Positions 56,649-64,000 of a DNA stretch of 64,000 nucleotides are shown here, piece by piece (position 1 is the first letter of the stretch; every line of letters starts with the position of its first letter). Origin of the DNA: Pandoraea cepalis (GTDB lineage Bacteria; Pseudomonadota; Gammaproteobacteria; Burkholderiales; Burkholderiaceae); assembly GCF_902459665.1 (NCBI RefSeq), contig NZ_CABPSL010000005.1, positions 124,001 to 188,000 on the forward strand. Reading direction: 5' to 3'. Both the position numbers and the translations under genes were made by a program. The notes beneath the pieces were generated by a model, which was not told the origin of the DNA, made no database searches, and saw only the letters and a list, made by a program, of their open reading frames with translations.

Positions 56649-57545
56649 ATGAATTCGCGTGAATCCCGGGGCATGCTGATCGGACTGATCGGTGTGCTGA
56701 TCTTCAGCCTGACGTTGCCGATGACACGCATTGTCGTCGCGGAAGTCAACCCGTTGCTCAATGGGCTGGGGCGCGCGCTGGTCGCATCCGTGTTCGCGGG
56801 CGCCCTGCTCTGGTGGCGTCGCGAGGCGTGGCCCACGCCACGTCAGATCAAGAGTCTCGCCATCACCTCGTTGGGCGTGATCATTGCGTTCCCGGTGTTT
56901 TCCGCATGGGCGATGAAGACGATTCCCGCGTCGCACGGCGCGGTCGTCAACGGCTTGCAGCCGTTCTGTGTCGCGATCTACGCCTATTGGCTCGGCGGCG
57001 AACGTCCGTCGCGCGGGTTCTGGGGCTGTGCCCTCGCCGGCAGCGTGCTGGTGATGGCCTTCGCGCTGCGCGCCGGGGGCGGCAGTCTGCATGCGGCCGA
57101 TGGGCTGATGCTGCTGGCGGTGGTCATCGGTGCGCTCGGCTATGCCGAGGGCGGCAAGCTCGCCCGCGAGATGGGCGGGTGGCAGGTGATCTGTTGGGCG
57201 CTCGTGGTGTCGGCGCCAGTGCTGGTGCTGCCGGTGGGCTGGCTGGCGTGGCATCAGCCGTGGCCGGTCAGCGGCAAGGCATGGGGTGCGTTCGCCTACG
57301 TGACGCTCTTCTCGCAGTTCATCGGCTTCTTCGCGTGGTATGCGGGTCTGGCCATGGGCGGCATCGCACGCGTGGGCCAAGTACAATTGCTTCAGATTTT
57401 CTTTACGATTGCGCTGTCCGCCCTCTTTTTCGGCGAACACGTCGACACGGCAACGTGGCTCTTCGCCGCGGGCGTCGTCCTGACGATCGCACTCGGCAAG
57501 CACATGAAGATCGGCGCCTCGCGACTCACGGGCAAACCGGTCTGA
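56649..57545 (+). CDS. EamA/DMT family transporter
   Basis: The 298-residue inner-membrane protein has ten predicted helices in two EamA repeats (MLIGLIGVLIFSLTLPMTR at the start; GLAMGGIARVGQVQLLQ before the last pair). It differs clearly in sequence from the DMT protein at 41.8-42.7 kb. Its position between a MocR unit and an aminotransferase suggests amino-acid-related export, as inference only. Confidence 0.9.
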   Translation: MNSRESRGMLIGLIGVLIFSLTLPMTRIVVAEVNPLLNGLGRALVASVFAGALLWWRREAWPTPRQIKSLAITSLGVIIAFPVFSAWAMKTIPASHGAVVNGLQPFCVAIYAYWLGGERPSRGFWGCALAGSVLVMAFALRAGGGSLHAADGLMLLAVVIGALGYAEGGKLAREMGGWQVICWALVVSAPVLVLPVGWLAWHQPWPVSGKAWGAFAYVTLFSQFIGFFAWYAGLAMGGIARVGQVQLLQIFFTIALSALFFGEHVDTATWLFAAGVVLTIALGKHMKIGASRLTGKPV

Positions 57546-57685
57546 AGGCACGTCGCGGCGCATGCGATCCCTGCCCCGCGACGCGTCTCCCCCAGGCGTT
57601 TGCGCCAGCCCCCACGCGCTCGGCACGCGCAACGCCCGATATCAGCGGCCGGTCGATCCGGCCGCCCTCTCAAAGCGAGACCCTC

Positions 57686-58876
57686 ATGCATGATTGGCAA
57701 TATTCCGAACGTGCCCGCCATCTGACCAGCTCGGCGATTCGCGAAATCCTCAAGGTCACGGAACGCCCGGACGTCATTTCGTTCGCCGGCGGCCTGCCGT
57801 CGCCCGCGACCTTCCCCATCGAGCGCATGCGCGCGGCCGCCGAGCGCGTACTGACCGACTCGCCGCAGGCCGCACTGCAATACAGCGCCACCGAAGGGTT
57901 CGCTCCGCTGCGCGAATGGATCGCGAAGCGCTACTCGCGCGACGGCCTGACGCTCGCGCCCGAGAACGTGCTGATCACCACCGGGTCGCAGCAGGGCCTG
58001 GACCTGATCGGCAAGATCTTCATCGACGAAGGCAGCCGCGTGCTGGTCGAAGCGCCGAGCTATCTGGGCGCGCTGCAATCGTTCTCGCTGTTCGCTCCGA
58101 CGTATGTGCCGGTGCCGACCGACGACCACGGTCTGCTGCCCGAGGCGCTCACGCCCGAGCAAACGAAGGGTGCGCGCTTCCTGTATGCCATGCCGAACTT
58201 CCAGAACCCGACCGGACGCCGCCTGCCGATGGCGCGCCGCGAAGCGCTGGCCGCCGTTGCCAAGCGCGACGGCCTGGCGATCATCGAAGACGATCCGTAT
58301 GGCGAACTCGACTATGAAGGCCAGCGCCTGCCGAGCCTCATGTCGCTCGCCCCGGCGCATGTGCTTTACATGGGATCGTTCTCGAAGGTGCTCGCGCCGG
58401 GGCTGCGCCTCGGCTTCATCATCGGCCCACAGGCAGTGATCGCCAAGCTGGTGCAGGCCAAACAGGCCGCCGACCTGCACACACCGAGTCTCACGCAGCG
58501 CATTGCCTACGAGGTCGTGAAAGACGGCTTCCTGGACACGCACATCCCGTCGATCCGCACGCTCTACGCCGCGCAGGCGAAGGCGATGCTCGCGTCACTG
58601 GCTAAGCACATGCCGACGGGCACCACCTGGACCCCACCGGCCGGCGGCATGTTCATTTGGTTGACATTGCCCGCCGGCATCGACACCATGCAGTTGCTGG
58701 ATAAAGCGATTGCGCAGAATGTCGCCTTCGTGCCCGGCGCGCCGTTCTATGTCGGCACGCCGCCCTCGAATACGCTGCGGCTGTCGTTCGTCACCGTGCC
58801 GCCCGAGAAAATCGAGGTAGGCGTTGCGCGCCTCGGGGCGCTCGTCGCCGAAGCGCTCGCGCGGCGCGCGGCCTGA
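57686..58876 (+). CDS. PLP-dependent aminotransferase (2-aminoadipate/LysN type)
   Basis: The 396-residue fold-type I aminotransferase has TTGSQQGLDLIGKIF, YAMPNFQNPTGRRLP and the PLP lysine in MGSFSKVLAPGLRLGF. It resembles 2-aminoadipate or valine-pyruvate-like transaminases related to the MocR catalytic domain, but it has no HTH. The start at 57686 gives the usual N-terminus; the far longer upstream frame is a shadow. RidA follows, a common partner of PLP enzymes. Confidence 0.93.
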   Translation: MHDWQYSERARHLTSSAIREILKVTERPDVISFAGGLPSPATFPIERMRAAAERVLTDSPQAALQYSATEGFAPLREWIAKRYSRDGLTLAPENVLITTGSQQGLDLIGKIFIDEGSRVLVEAPSYLGALQSFSLFAPTYVPVPTDDHGLLPEALTPEQTKGARFLYAMPNFQNPTGRRLPMARREALAAVAKRDGLAIIEDDPYGELDYEGQRLPSLMSLAPAHVLYMGSFSKVLAPGLRLGFIIGPQAVIAKLVQAKQAADLHTPSLTQRIAYEVVKDGFLDTHIPSIRTLYAAQAKAMLASLAKHMPTGTTWTPPAGGMFIWLTLPAGIDTMQLLDKAIAQNVAFVPGAPFYVGTPPSNTLRLSFVTVPPEKIEVGVARLGALVAEALARRAA

Positions 58877-58893
58877 TCCGTTTGTCGCCCCTG

Positions 58894-58917
58894 CCGGCCT
58901 GAAGCGATTCAGGCCGG
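58894..58917 (+). terminator. GNRA-capped hairpin between aminotransferase and ridA
   Basis: CCGGCCTGAA (58894-58903) pairs with TTCAGGCCGG (58908-58917) over a GCGA loop. No T-run follows, so it may attenuate rather than stop transcription. Confidence 0.5.
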
Positions 58918-59008
58918 TCGCCGACGGACGCGGTCATCGGCCCACTTTCAACCCACCTGTCGGGCCGATGTCTCGGTCCGGCCCAACGTATCTGCAAGGA
59001 AGCCGTAC

Positions 59009-59464
59009 ATGTCCGTCTACGACAAACTGAAGCAACTGGGTATTGAACTGCCGACCGCTGGCGCGCCCGCCGCCGCCTACGTGATGAGTGCGCAGACCGG
59101 CAACACCGTGTTCCTCTCGGGCCACCTGCCCAAGAAAGACGGCAAGATCTGGACGGGCAAGCTCGGCCAGGACGTGAGCGTCGACGAAGGCAAAGCCGCG
59201 GCACGCGCCGTGGCCATCGAACTGATCGCCACGCTGCACGCGCACACGGGTGACCTGAACAAGGTCAAGCGTGTCGTGAAGCTGATGAGCCTCGTCAACT
59301 CGACGCAGGACTTCACCGATCAGCACCTGGTGACGAACGGCGCGTCGGAACTGATCGCGGAAGTCTTCGGCGATGCCGGCAAGCACGCGCGTTCGGCCTT
59401 CGGCGTCGCACAGATCCCGCTGGGCGCCTGCGTCGAGATCGAGCTGATCGCCGAACTCGCCTGA
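59009..59464 (+). CDS. ridA: RidA family protein (enamine/imine deaminase)
   Basis: RidA proteins hydrolyse reactive enamines and imines made by PLP enzymes. The 151-residue protein has GNTVFLSGHLP early and the C-terminal EHARSAFG-like segment (GKHARSAFGVAQIPLGACVEIE) with the conserved Arg and Glu. It is in the longer YjgH/YoaB-like group, so the exact subfamily is open. It lies 132 bp after the aminotransferase gene. Confidence 0.92.
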   Translation: MSVYDKLKQLGIELPTAGAPAAAYVMSAQTGNTVFLSGHLPKKDGKIWTGKLGQDVSVDEGKAAARAVAIELIATLHAHTGDLNKVKRVVKLMSLVNSTQDFTDQHLVTNGASELIAEVFGDAGKHARSAFGVAQIPLGACVEIELIAELA

Positions 59465-59487
59465 CGCTCGGCACATGGCGTTGTGAT

Positions 59488-59517
59488 GGGAGGCGTGCCG
59501 CCTTACGGCCGTCTCCC
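59488..59517 (+). terminator. Hairpin after ridA
   Basis: GGGAG and CTCCC arms, with further GCCG/CGGC pairing inside, form an imperfect stem. There is no T-run. It stands between ridA and a convergent SDR gene. Confidence 0.4.
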
Positions 59518-59594
59518 TCCTCTAACTACAACCACCCCCGTCGACCCTTCATCGAGCCAGCACTGGGCAGCGCCGGCCCAACGCTCGTGTGGGT

Positions 59595-60386
59595 CTAGAA
59601 GGCGCTCTTGATCACGCCCCCATCGGCTCGCAACGCGGCGCCTGTCGTCGCCGACGACAGCGGACTGGCGACGTATGCCACGAGGGACGCAATTTCCTGC
59701 GGCGAACCGAATCGCTTGATGAGCGATGTGGGACGTACGGTTTCGAAGAATTCCTTTTCGAACGCTTCGAACGATTTGCCGTCGGCCTTTGCGAGCGTCT
59801 CCACGAATTCCCCCACGCCCCGCGATTTGGTCGGCCCCGGCAGCACGCTATTGACGGTAATGCCCGTGCCGGCAACCGCTTCCGCGAGCCCACGCGAGAC
59901 CGCAAGCTGCGCGGTCTTCGTCATCCCGTAGTGGATCATTTCAGCGGGAATCTGTACGGCGCTTTCGCTTGAAATGAAAATAATGCGCCCCCAGTTGGCC
60001 TGCCGCATCGCCGGCAGGAACAGACGCGCCAAACGCACACCACTCAGCACATTGACGTCGAAGAAACGCTGCCAGTCCTCGTCGGGAATGGCTTCAAACG
60101 GCTTGGGCTCGAAGATGCCCAGGTTATTGACCAGAATCTCCACGTTCGGAAAGCGCCGCGCGAGTTCGTCCGCTGACGCAGCCGTACTGAGATCCCCCGC
60201 AAATCCGTACACCTCGCCGCCGGTGTCCGCTTTGAGTTGCGCAACGACGTCGTCGACCGATGACTGGGCGCGACCATTGACGATCACGCGCGCGCCTTCC
60301 TGCGCCAGTGTGCTGGCAATGGCGAGACCGATGCCGGCCGTGCTTCCGCTGACCAGCGCGAGTTTGCCCTTCAATTGCAGGTCCAT
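59595..60386 (-). CDS. Short-chain dehydrogenase/reductase
   Basis: The 263-residue protein has the cofactor loop SGSTAGIGLAIA (Rossmann TGxxxGxG type, with Ser for Thr), NNLG in place of NNAG, catalytic Ser in ISSESAVQ and YGMTK (YxxxK). NADPH preference is hinted by NGRAQ after the second strand. The substrate is unknown. Start at 60386. A truncated second SDR lies 14 bp upstream on the same strand. Confidence 0.94.
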   Translation of the reverse strand: MDLQLKGKLALVSGSTAGIGLAIASTLAQEGARVIVNGRAQSSVDDVVAQLKADTGGEVYGFAGDLSTAASADELARRFPNVEILVNNLGIFEPKPFEAIPDEDWQRFFDVNVLSGVRLARLFLPAMRQANWGRIIFISSESAVQIPAEMIHYGMTKTAQLAVSRGLAEAVAGTGITVNSVLPGPTKSRGVGEFVETLAKADGKSFEAFEKEFFETVRPTSLIKRFGSPQEIASLVAYVASPLSSATTGAALRADGGVIKSAF

Positions 60387-60400
60387 GAGTGATTTCCTTT

Positions 60401-60622
60401 TCAGTGAATGCATTGAGATGGCGACGCGTCGGTGTCGTTCATGTCGCGATGCATCTCCGTGTCCACGGCGCCGGGCAACACGGCGTTGACGCGCACACCC
60501 TGCGCACCGTACTCGGCGGCAAGCGCCTGCGTCAACCCGTTCAGCCCGACCTTGCTCGCCGCGTAGGCTGCCGTACCGGGAAACGCGAACGAGTAACCCA
60601 CGAATGTCGACGTGAAGATGAT
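60401..60622 (-). pseudogene. SDR remnant (C-terminal part only)
   Basis: The readable end keeps [14 protein letters not shown], the catalytic YAASK and [14 protein letters not shown] of a short-chain dehydrogenase. It lacks the whole N-terminal cofactor-binding half, about 150 residues. Upstream the frame runs antisense into a LysR fragment on the other strand. The terminal [11 protein letters not shown] is an ordinary SDR-like tail. Confidence 0.8.
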
Positions 60623-60624
60623 CG

Positions 60625-61052
60625 ACCGCGACGGACATCCAACCGTGCCGGCGGACCTGATCACGCATCGCTGTATCGGGTACACGTATGCGGCCACCGG
60701 CGACGAGTGGCAACTGATCGACGGTGGCGGCAACACCCACGCCGTGCGGGTCGACTGCCACATGCATACCAATAACGGCGATACGGCGCGCGCGGCGGCG
60801 TTGGCCGGACAAGGCATCATCTGGCAACCCACGTTCCTGATCGGCAACGATCTGCGTGCGGGCAAGCTCGTTCAGGTGCTGCCCGACTATCGTCTGCCTG
60901 AAATCGACATACTCGCCATGTACCCGAGCCGCCGACACCTCAGCGCGCGCGTGCGCGTCATGATCGACTTCCTGGTCGGTGCGTTCGGCGGTGTGCCCCC
61001 ATGGGATCGGGGTGACGGAAACGAGGTGGGCATCGCGCCGGCGACGCCTTGA
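60625..61052 (+). pseudogene. LysR-type regulator remnant (C-terminal effector domain)
   Basis: The plus-strand frame reads [19 protein letters not shown], then [33 protein letters not shown] and YPSRRHLSARVRVMIDFL. This is the second half of a LysR effector domain of the type with a final LPDYR segment. The HTH and first half of the effector domain are missing. The left edge meets the SDR remnant at about 60620-60630. Confidence 0.82.
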
Positions 61053-61146
61053 TCGCGCGTCACGCGCCTATGTTCGGCGTGCTCGGACGTTCCGGTTCAG
61101 GGACCGGGGAATCGTTCTGCGCGTTGGCGCGCGTTGCCGGTAACGA

Positions 61147-62415
61147 TCAGCGCGGCTTGCCGCTGCCGTAAGCGCGTCGCATGGCTATCGCGACAGCAAG
61201 CGATATCACAACCGCCACCGCCAGCAGAGCAATCACGCCGTGCCAGCCGTGCGACTTGAGCATGACGCCTGAGTAGCTGCCGAGCACGCTGGAGCCCATG
61301 TAGTAGAAAAACAGATATAGGGCCGAGGCGATCGCCCGCCCTTCGGTCGCGCGGCGCCCCACCCAACTGCTGGCGACGGTGTGCGCCCCAAAGAAGCCGA
61401 ACGTAAAGATCGCGAGACCGATTACCACGCCCAGCACTTGCGACGCCAGCAGGGTCACCAGTCCCACGAACGCCAACGCCACCAGCACCCACAGCAGTCG
61501 GGGACGTCCCACGCGGTCCGACAGCGGTCCCGCGATGAACGAGCCAATCACGCCGATCAGATACATCGCAAAGATCGCCCCAATGGCGGCGTGCGGCAGA
61601 TGGAACGGCGGCGCCGACAGGTGAAAGCCCAGATAGTTGTAGACGCTCACGAAGCTGCCCATCATCAGGCCGGCGAACAGGTACAGGCCGAGCAGCGCCG
61701 GATCACCGAGGTGCCGCCGCGCATGTCCGATCGCTTCGCGCACCGTCATGTCGCGCGGCGAAAAACGACGCGAATGCGGCAGGCTGCGGGCGAACTCCAG
61801 CCCCATCGCCAGACAGACCAGCCCGATCACCGCCACCGACACGCGCCAGGAGAACAGGTCGGCAATCAACGCGGACAGCACGCGTCCGGCCATGCCACCG
61901 AGAATGTTCCCGCCAATGTAGAGCCCCATCGACATTCCAAGCGAGCGCTGATCGATTTCCTCGCTCAGGTATGCCATTGCGATGGCGGGCAGTCCGGAGA
62001 GCGCCAAGCCCTTGAGGGCGCCAAGGATGACGATCGTCTCGAAGTTGGTAGAGAACGCACTCGCAAGCGTGAGCACCGACGAACTGAGCAGCGCCATGGT
62101 CATCATGCGCTTGCGGCTCACACGATCTGCGGCGACACAGGTCACGAGCAGACCCAGCGCCATCATCATCGTGGCTGCCGAGACCGACCAACTCGCCTGT
62201 GCCGGTGTGATGCCGAACGTCGTGGTCAGCAGCGGCAACAGCGACTGCATGCAGTACAGCTGGGCAAACGTCGAGAACCCGCCGAAAAAGAGGGCCCGGC
62301 TGATGACGGCATATTCACGAGTGCCGCGCGCGACACCCGCCGGAAGCTTCGATGCCGGCGTACCGACGCCTGCGGCGGCGCCATTGGGAAGAGAAAGGGA
62401 GTTGGTTGATGCCAT
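61147..62415 (-). CDS. MFS transporter of the YnfM/PunC type
   Basis: The 422-residue protein has twelve predicted helices. It resembles E. coli YnfM (PunC) in AYLSEEIDQRSLGMSMGLYI, GNILGGMAGRVLSA, FGFFGAHTVASSWVG and YLFFYYMGSSVLG. YnfM/PunC is a purine nucleoside transporter and drug-efflux-like protein, so the substrate may be a nucleoside, as inference. The ATG at 62415 is chosen over a GTG at 62460. A LysR regulator is divergent, like ynfL-ynfM. Confidence 0.92.
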   Translation of the reverse strand: MASTNSLSLPNGAAAGVGTPASKLPAGVARGTREYAVISRALFFGGFSTFAQLYCMQSLLPLLTTTFGITPAQASWSVSAATMMMALGLLVTCVAADRVSRKRMMTMALLSSSVLTLASAFSTNFETIVILGALKGLALSGLPAIAMAYLSEEIDQRSLGMSMGLYIGGNILGGMAGRVLSALIADLFSWRVSVAVIGLVCLAMGLEFARSLPHSRRFSPRDMTVREAIGHARRHLGDPALLGLYLFAGLMMGSFVSVYNYLGFHLSAPPFHLPHAAIGAIFAMYLIGVIGSFIAGPLSDRVGRPRLLWVLVALAFVGLVTLLASQVLGVVIGLAIFTFGFFGAHTVASSWVGRRATEGRAIASALYLFFYYMGSSVLGSYSGVMLKSHGWHGVIALLAVAVVISLAVAIAMRRAYGSGKPR

Positions 62416-62454
62416 GACGCTGGAGCGACTCACGCGAGTCTTGGGGGGAAATAT

Positions 62455-62525
62455 ATACACCGAATGATAGGTTTGCCGTTACCCCACGTCCAATATATAT
62501 TTACGCGATATATCCATATATAAAA
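62455..62525. promoter_or_regulatory. AT-rich divergent operator region
   Basis: This stretch between the MFS and LysR genes is very AT-rich. ATATAT occurs repeatedly (near 62491, 62509 and 62515), including a pair flanking TTACGCG. The spaced palindromes fit a LysR-type control region with a T-N11-A core, though no single box is certain. Confidence 0.4.
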
Positions 62526-62547
62526 CAGATCAATCGAGGACTGAAGC

Positions 62548-63471
62548 ATGGAACTGCGTCATCTGCGCTACTTCGTGGCCGTCGCTGAAGCGTTGCATTT
62601 CAGCCGTGCGGCGCAGAAGCTCAATATCGGCCAGCCGCCGCTCTCGATGCAGATCCGTGCGTTGGAGGACGAACTGGGCGTGGCGCTCTTCGAGCGCGCA
62701 CAGCGACGCGTTTTCCTGACCACCGCCGGGCGGGCGTTCCTCGTGCGGGCGCGTCAGATCCTCGCCGACGCGGAAGCCGCTCGTCAGGAGGTGCAACAGA
62801 TTGCGGGACTCGACGCCGGGGAATTGCGCATCGCGTTCACGACGTCCGCACCGATGACGAATCTGATGAAACGGGTCCTCACCGGCTATCGCCTGCGATA
62901 TCCGCGCGTGACGCTGACGTTGATCGAATCGCCTTCGGAGCGGCAACGGGACGCGCTCACCGAGCGCACGCTGGACATTGGCCTGGTGCGTCAGGCGGAC
63001 GACGCGCCGCCAATCGCGGGGCTCAGTTTCGAGACATTGATCGACGAAGCGCTGGTTGTGGTCTTGCACCAGGGTCATGCGCTGTCAGGGCGCGCAAGCT
63101 TGTCCATGGCCGACCTCGCCCATGAGGCGTTCATCATGCATCCGCACGATGTGGGCACGGCGATCGATGGAAAAATACGGCGGATGTGCGAGCGGGCTGG
63201 TTTTTCGCCGCGCGTCGTACAGGAAGCACGCGAGTCGACCACCATCGTGGCACTCGCGGCGAGCGGGCTGGGCGTGGCGATACTCCCGGCCGCCGTGCGA
63301 TGCATCCAGATCGAGGGCGCATGCTTCATGGACCTTAGCGAGCCCGACGCGCACACGCCCCTGCTGCTGGCCAAGCGTCGCGACGACGCGAGCCCATTGG
63401 TGCAGGCGTTCGTCGCGATTTGCCGCGAAGTGGCGGGCCGCCTTCATGAGACGACGCCGCCTGGCGCATGA
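62548..63471 (+). CDS. LysR-family transcriptional regulator (PunR-like)
   Basis: The 307-residue protein has the N-terminal winged HTH (MELRHLRYFVAVAEALHFSR, LNIGQPPLSMQIRALEDELG) and a periplasmic-binding-type effector domain. HPHDVGTAIDGKI and ASGLGVAILPAAV match the group that includes E. coli YnfL/PunR. It is divergent from the MFS gene, its likely target, and convergent with the CopD-like gene (19 bp apart). Confidence 0.94.
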   Translation: MELRHLRYFVAVAEALHFSRAAQKLNIGQPPLSMQIRALEDELGVALFERAQRRVFLTTAGRAFLVRARQILADAEAARQEVQQIAGLDAGELRIAFTTSAPMTNLMKRVLTGYRLRYPRVTLTLIESPSERQRDALTERTLDIGLVRQADDAPPIAGLSFETLIDEALVVVLHQGHALSGRASLSMADLAHEAFIMHPHDVGTAIDGKIRRMCERAGFSPRVVQEARESTTIVALAASGLGVAILPAAVRCIQIEGACFMDLSEPDAHTPLLLAKRRDDASPLVQAFVAICREVAGRLHETTPPGA

Positions 63472-63490
63472 GGTCCCGCGAGGCCCGCAA

Positions 63491-63943
63491 TCAGCCGCGC
63501 AGCGACGCTGCCAGACCGATGACGACGACGCCCAATACAAGATTCAGGATCACGAGCCGCCGGATCCCATTGACCGCGGCAGCGCCGTCCGGCCACGACT
63601 GCGCCTGCACCGCGCGTTGCAGACGCGGAAACAGCGCAAAGCGAATGTGACCGAAGACGAGCATCATCACCACGCCAATGCCGGCCATCGCATGCACGGG
63701 CCAACGGGCGTGCATGCCGCCCATCCCGAGCATCATGTGTCCGCCCGACAGCAGGATCAGAACGATGGCCACGCCGACCCAGGTGAAAAAGCGCGAGAGC
63801 GCCGCCTCCCATAACGGCAGACGTTGCTGCGGCGACAATTCGGAGGACGCCGGACGCAGGCAGGCGAGCGCAAAGAACATCCCCCCGATCCAGACCGCCA
63901 CACTCACCAGATGCAAGAACAAACTCAAGGCATAAACGTTCAT
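63491..63943 (-). CDS. CopD-like membrane protein
   Basis: The 150-residue inner-membrane protein has four predicted helices: ALSLFLHLVSVAVWIGGMFF, TWVGVAIVLILLSGGHMML, HAMAGIGVVMMLVFGHIRFAL and LVILNLVLGVVVIGLAAS. Its His and Met residues in and near the helices (HLVSV, GGHMMLGMGGMH, HAMAG, FGHI) fit the CopD domain that binds copper or heme. A copper-import role is a family guess. Confidence 0.85.
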   Translation of the reverse strand: MNVYALSLFLHLVSVAVWIGGMFFALACLRPASSELSPQQRLPLWEAALSRFFTWVGVAIVLILLSGGHMMLGMGGMHARWPVHAMAGIGVVMMLVFGHIRFALFPRLQRAVQAQSWPDGAAAVNGIRRLVILNLVLGVVVIGLAASLRG

Positions 63944-63955
63944 GCGTGACTCCCG

Positions 63956-64000
63956 TCAGGATGCCGAAGGGGCGGCCGGCAGTACCGGCTCGAGCGAACG
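63956..64000 (-). CDS. Possible 3' end of a gene continuing past the window
   Basis: The minus strand reads RSLEPVLPAAPSAS then TGA at 63956-63958. The composition is coding-like, and the CopD-like gene starts 13 bp further on, as in an operon. Only 14 residues are visible, so no identity is possible. Confidence 0.3.
   Translation of the reverse strand, partial: RSLEPVLPAAPSAS

Overview
The window is a dense, high-GC chromosomal segment of a beta-proteobacterium, most likely Burkholderiaceae. Gene order (pyrG-kdsA-eno-ftsB, prfB next to lysS, iscRSUA-hscBA-fdx-iscX, a PhaZ1-type PHA depolymerase) and protein similarity recalled from memory fit Pandoraea, Burkholderia or Ralstonia relatives. 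The genus is an inference. I saw no rRNA, tRNA, insertion sequence, prophage or CRISPR array.

Region by region. 181-4332: an alpha/beta hydrolase, a DUF455 ferritin-like protein, a gamma-carbonic anhydrase, the redox chaperone Hsp33 behind a sigma-32-like promoter, and a small lipoprotein. 4358-10166 (minus): ftsB, eno, kdsA, pyrG and a second hydrolase. 10471-16511 (minus): comEC, tatD, lolD and lolC/E. 16728-22798 (plus): an RpfE-like protein overlapping recJ, prfB with its programmed +1 frameshift, an Ivy-type lysozyme inhibitor, and lysS. 22822-24460: an unrecognised protein and a glycine-zipper envelope protein. 24582-30726 (minus): the whole isc/hsc iron-sulfur assembly system with two IscR-type operators at its promoter and a DUF3565 gene inside it. 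30775-35522 (minus): a Gcr-type membrane protein, a low-molecular-weight tyrosine phosphatase and uvrB. 35842-43302: an aromatic aminotransferase, phaZ, a TetR regulator, a solitary rsxB next to nth, a nitroreductase, a DMT exporter and DUF1841. 43377-48203: two small c-type cytochromes divergent from a MoxR/VWA pair, then benE and DUF2322. 48327-53569: a spermidine-synthase-like protein, a soluble chemoreceptor-like protein with a structured leader, a DNA glycosylase, ubiC and htpG with a sigma-32-like promoter. 53824-59464: a MocR regulator with tandem operators, DUF2917, a glyoxalase-like protein, a DMT transporter, an aminotransferase and RidA. 59595-63943: an SDR, a deletion scar joining the remnants of an SDR and a LysR gene, a PunC/PunR-like transporter-regulator pair, and a CopD-like membrane protein.

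Most of this is core metabolism and information processing. The parts that stand out are the structured, terminator-ending leader before the soluble chemoreceptor-like gene (49382-49523), the head-to-head SDR/LysR deletion scar (about 60401-61052), the MocR operator array (55399-55442), the ComEC hydrophilic insert, and the MoxR/VWA unit facing two cytochromes c. I found no wholly new multi-gene system that I could defend. The best candidate for something undescribed is the 49.4 kb leader RNA.
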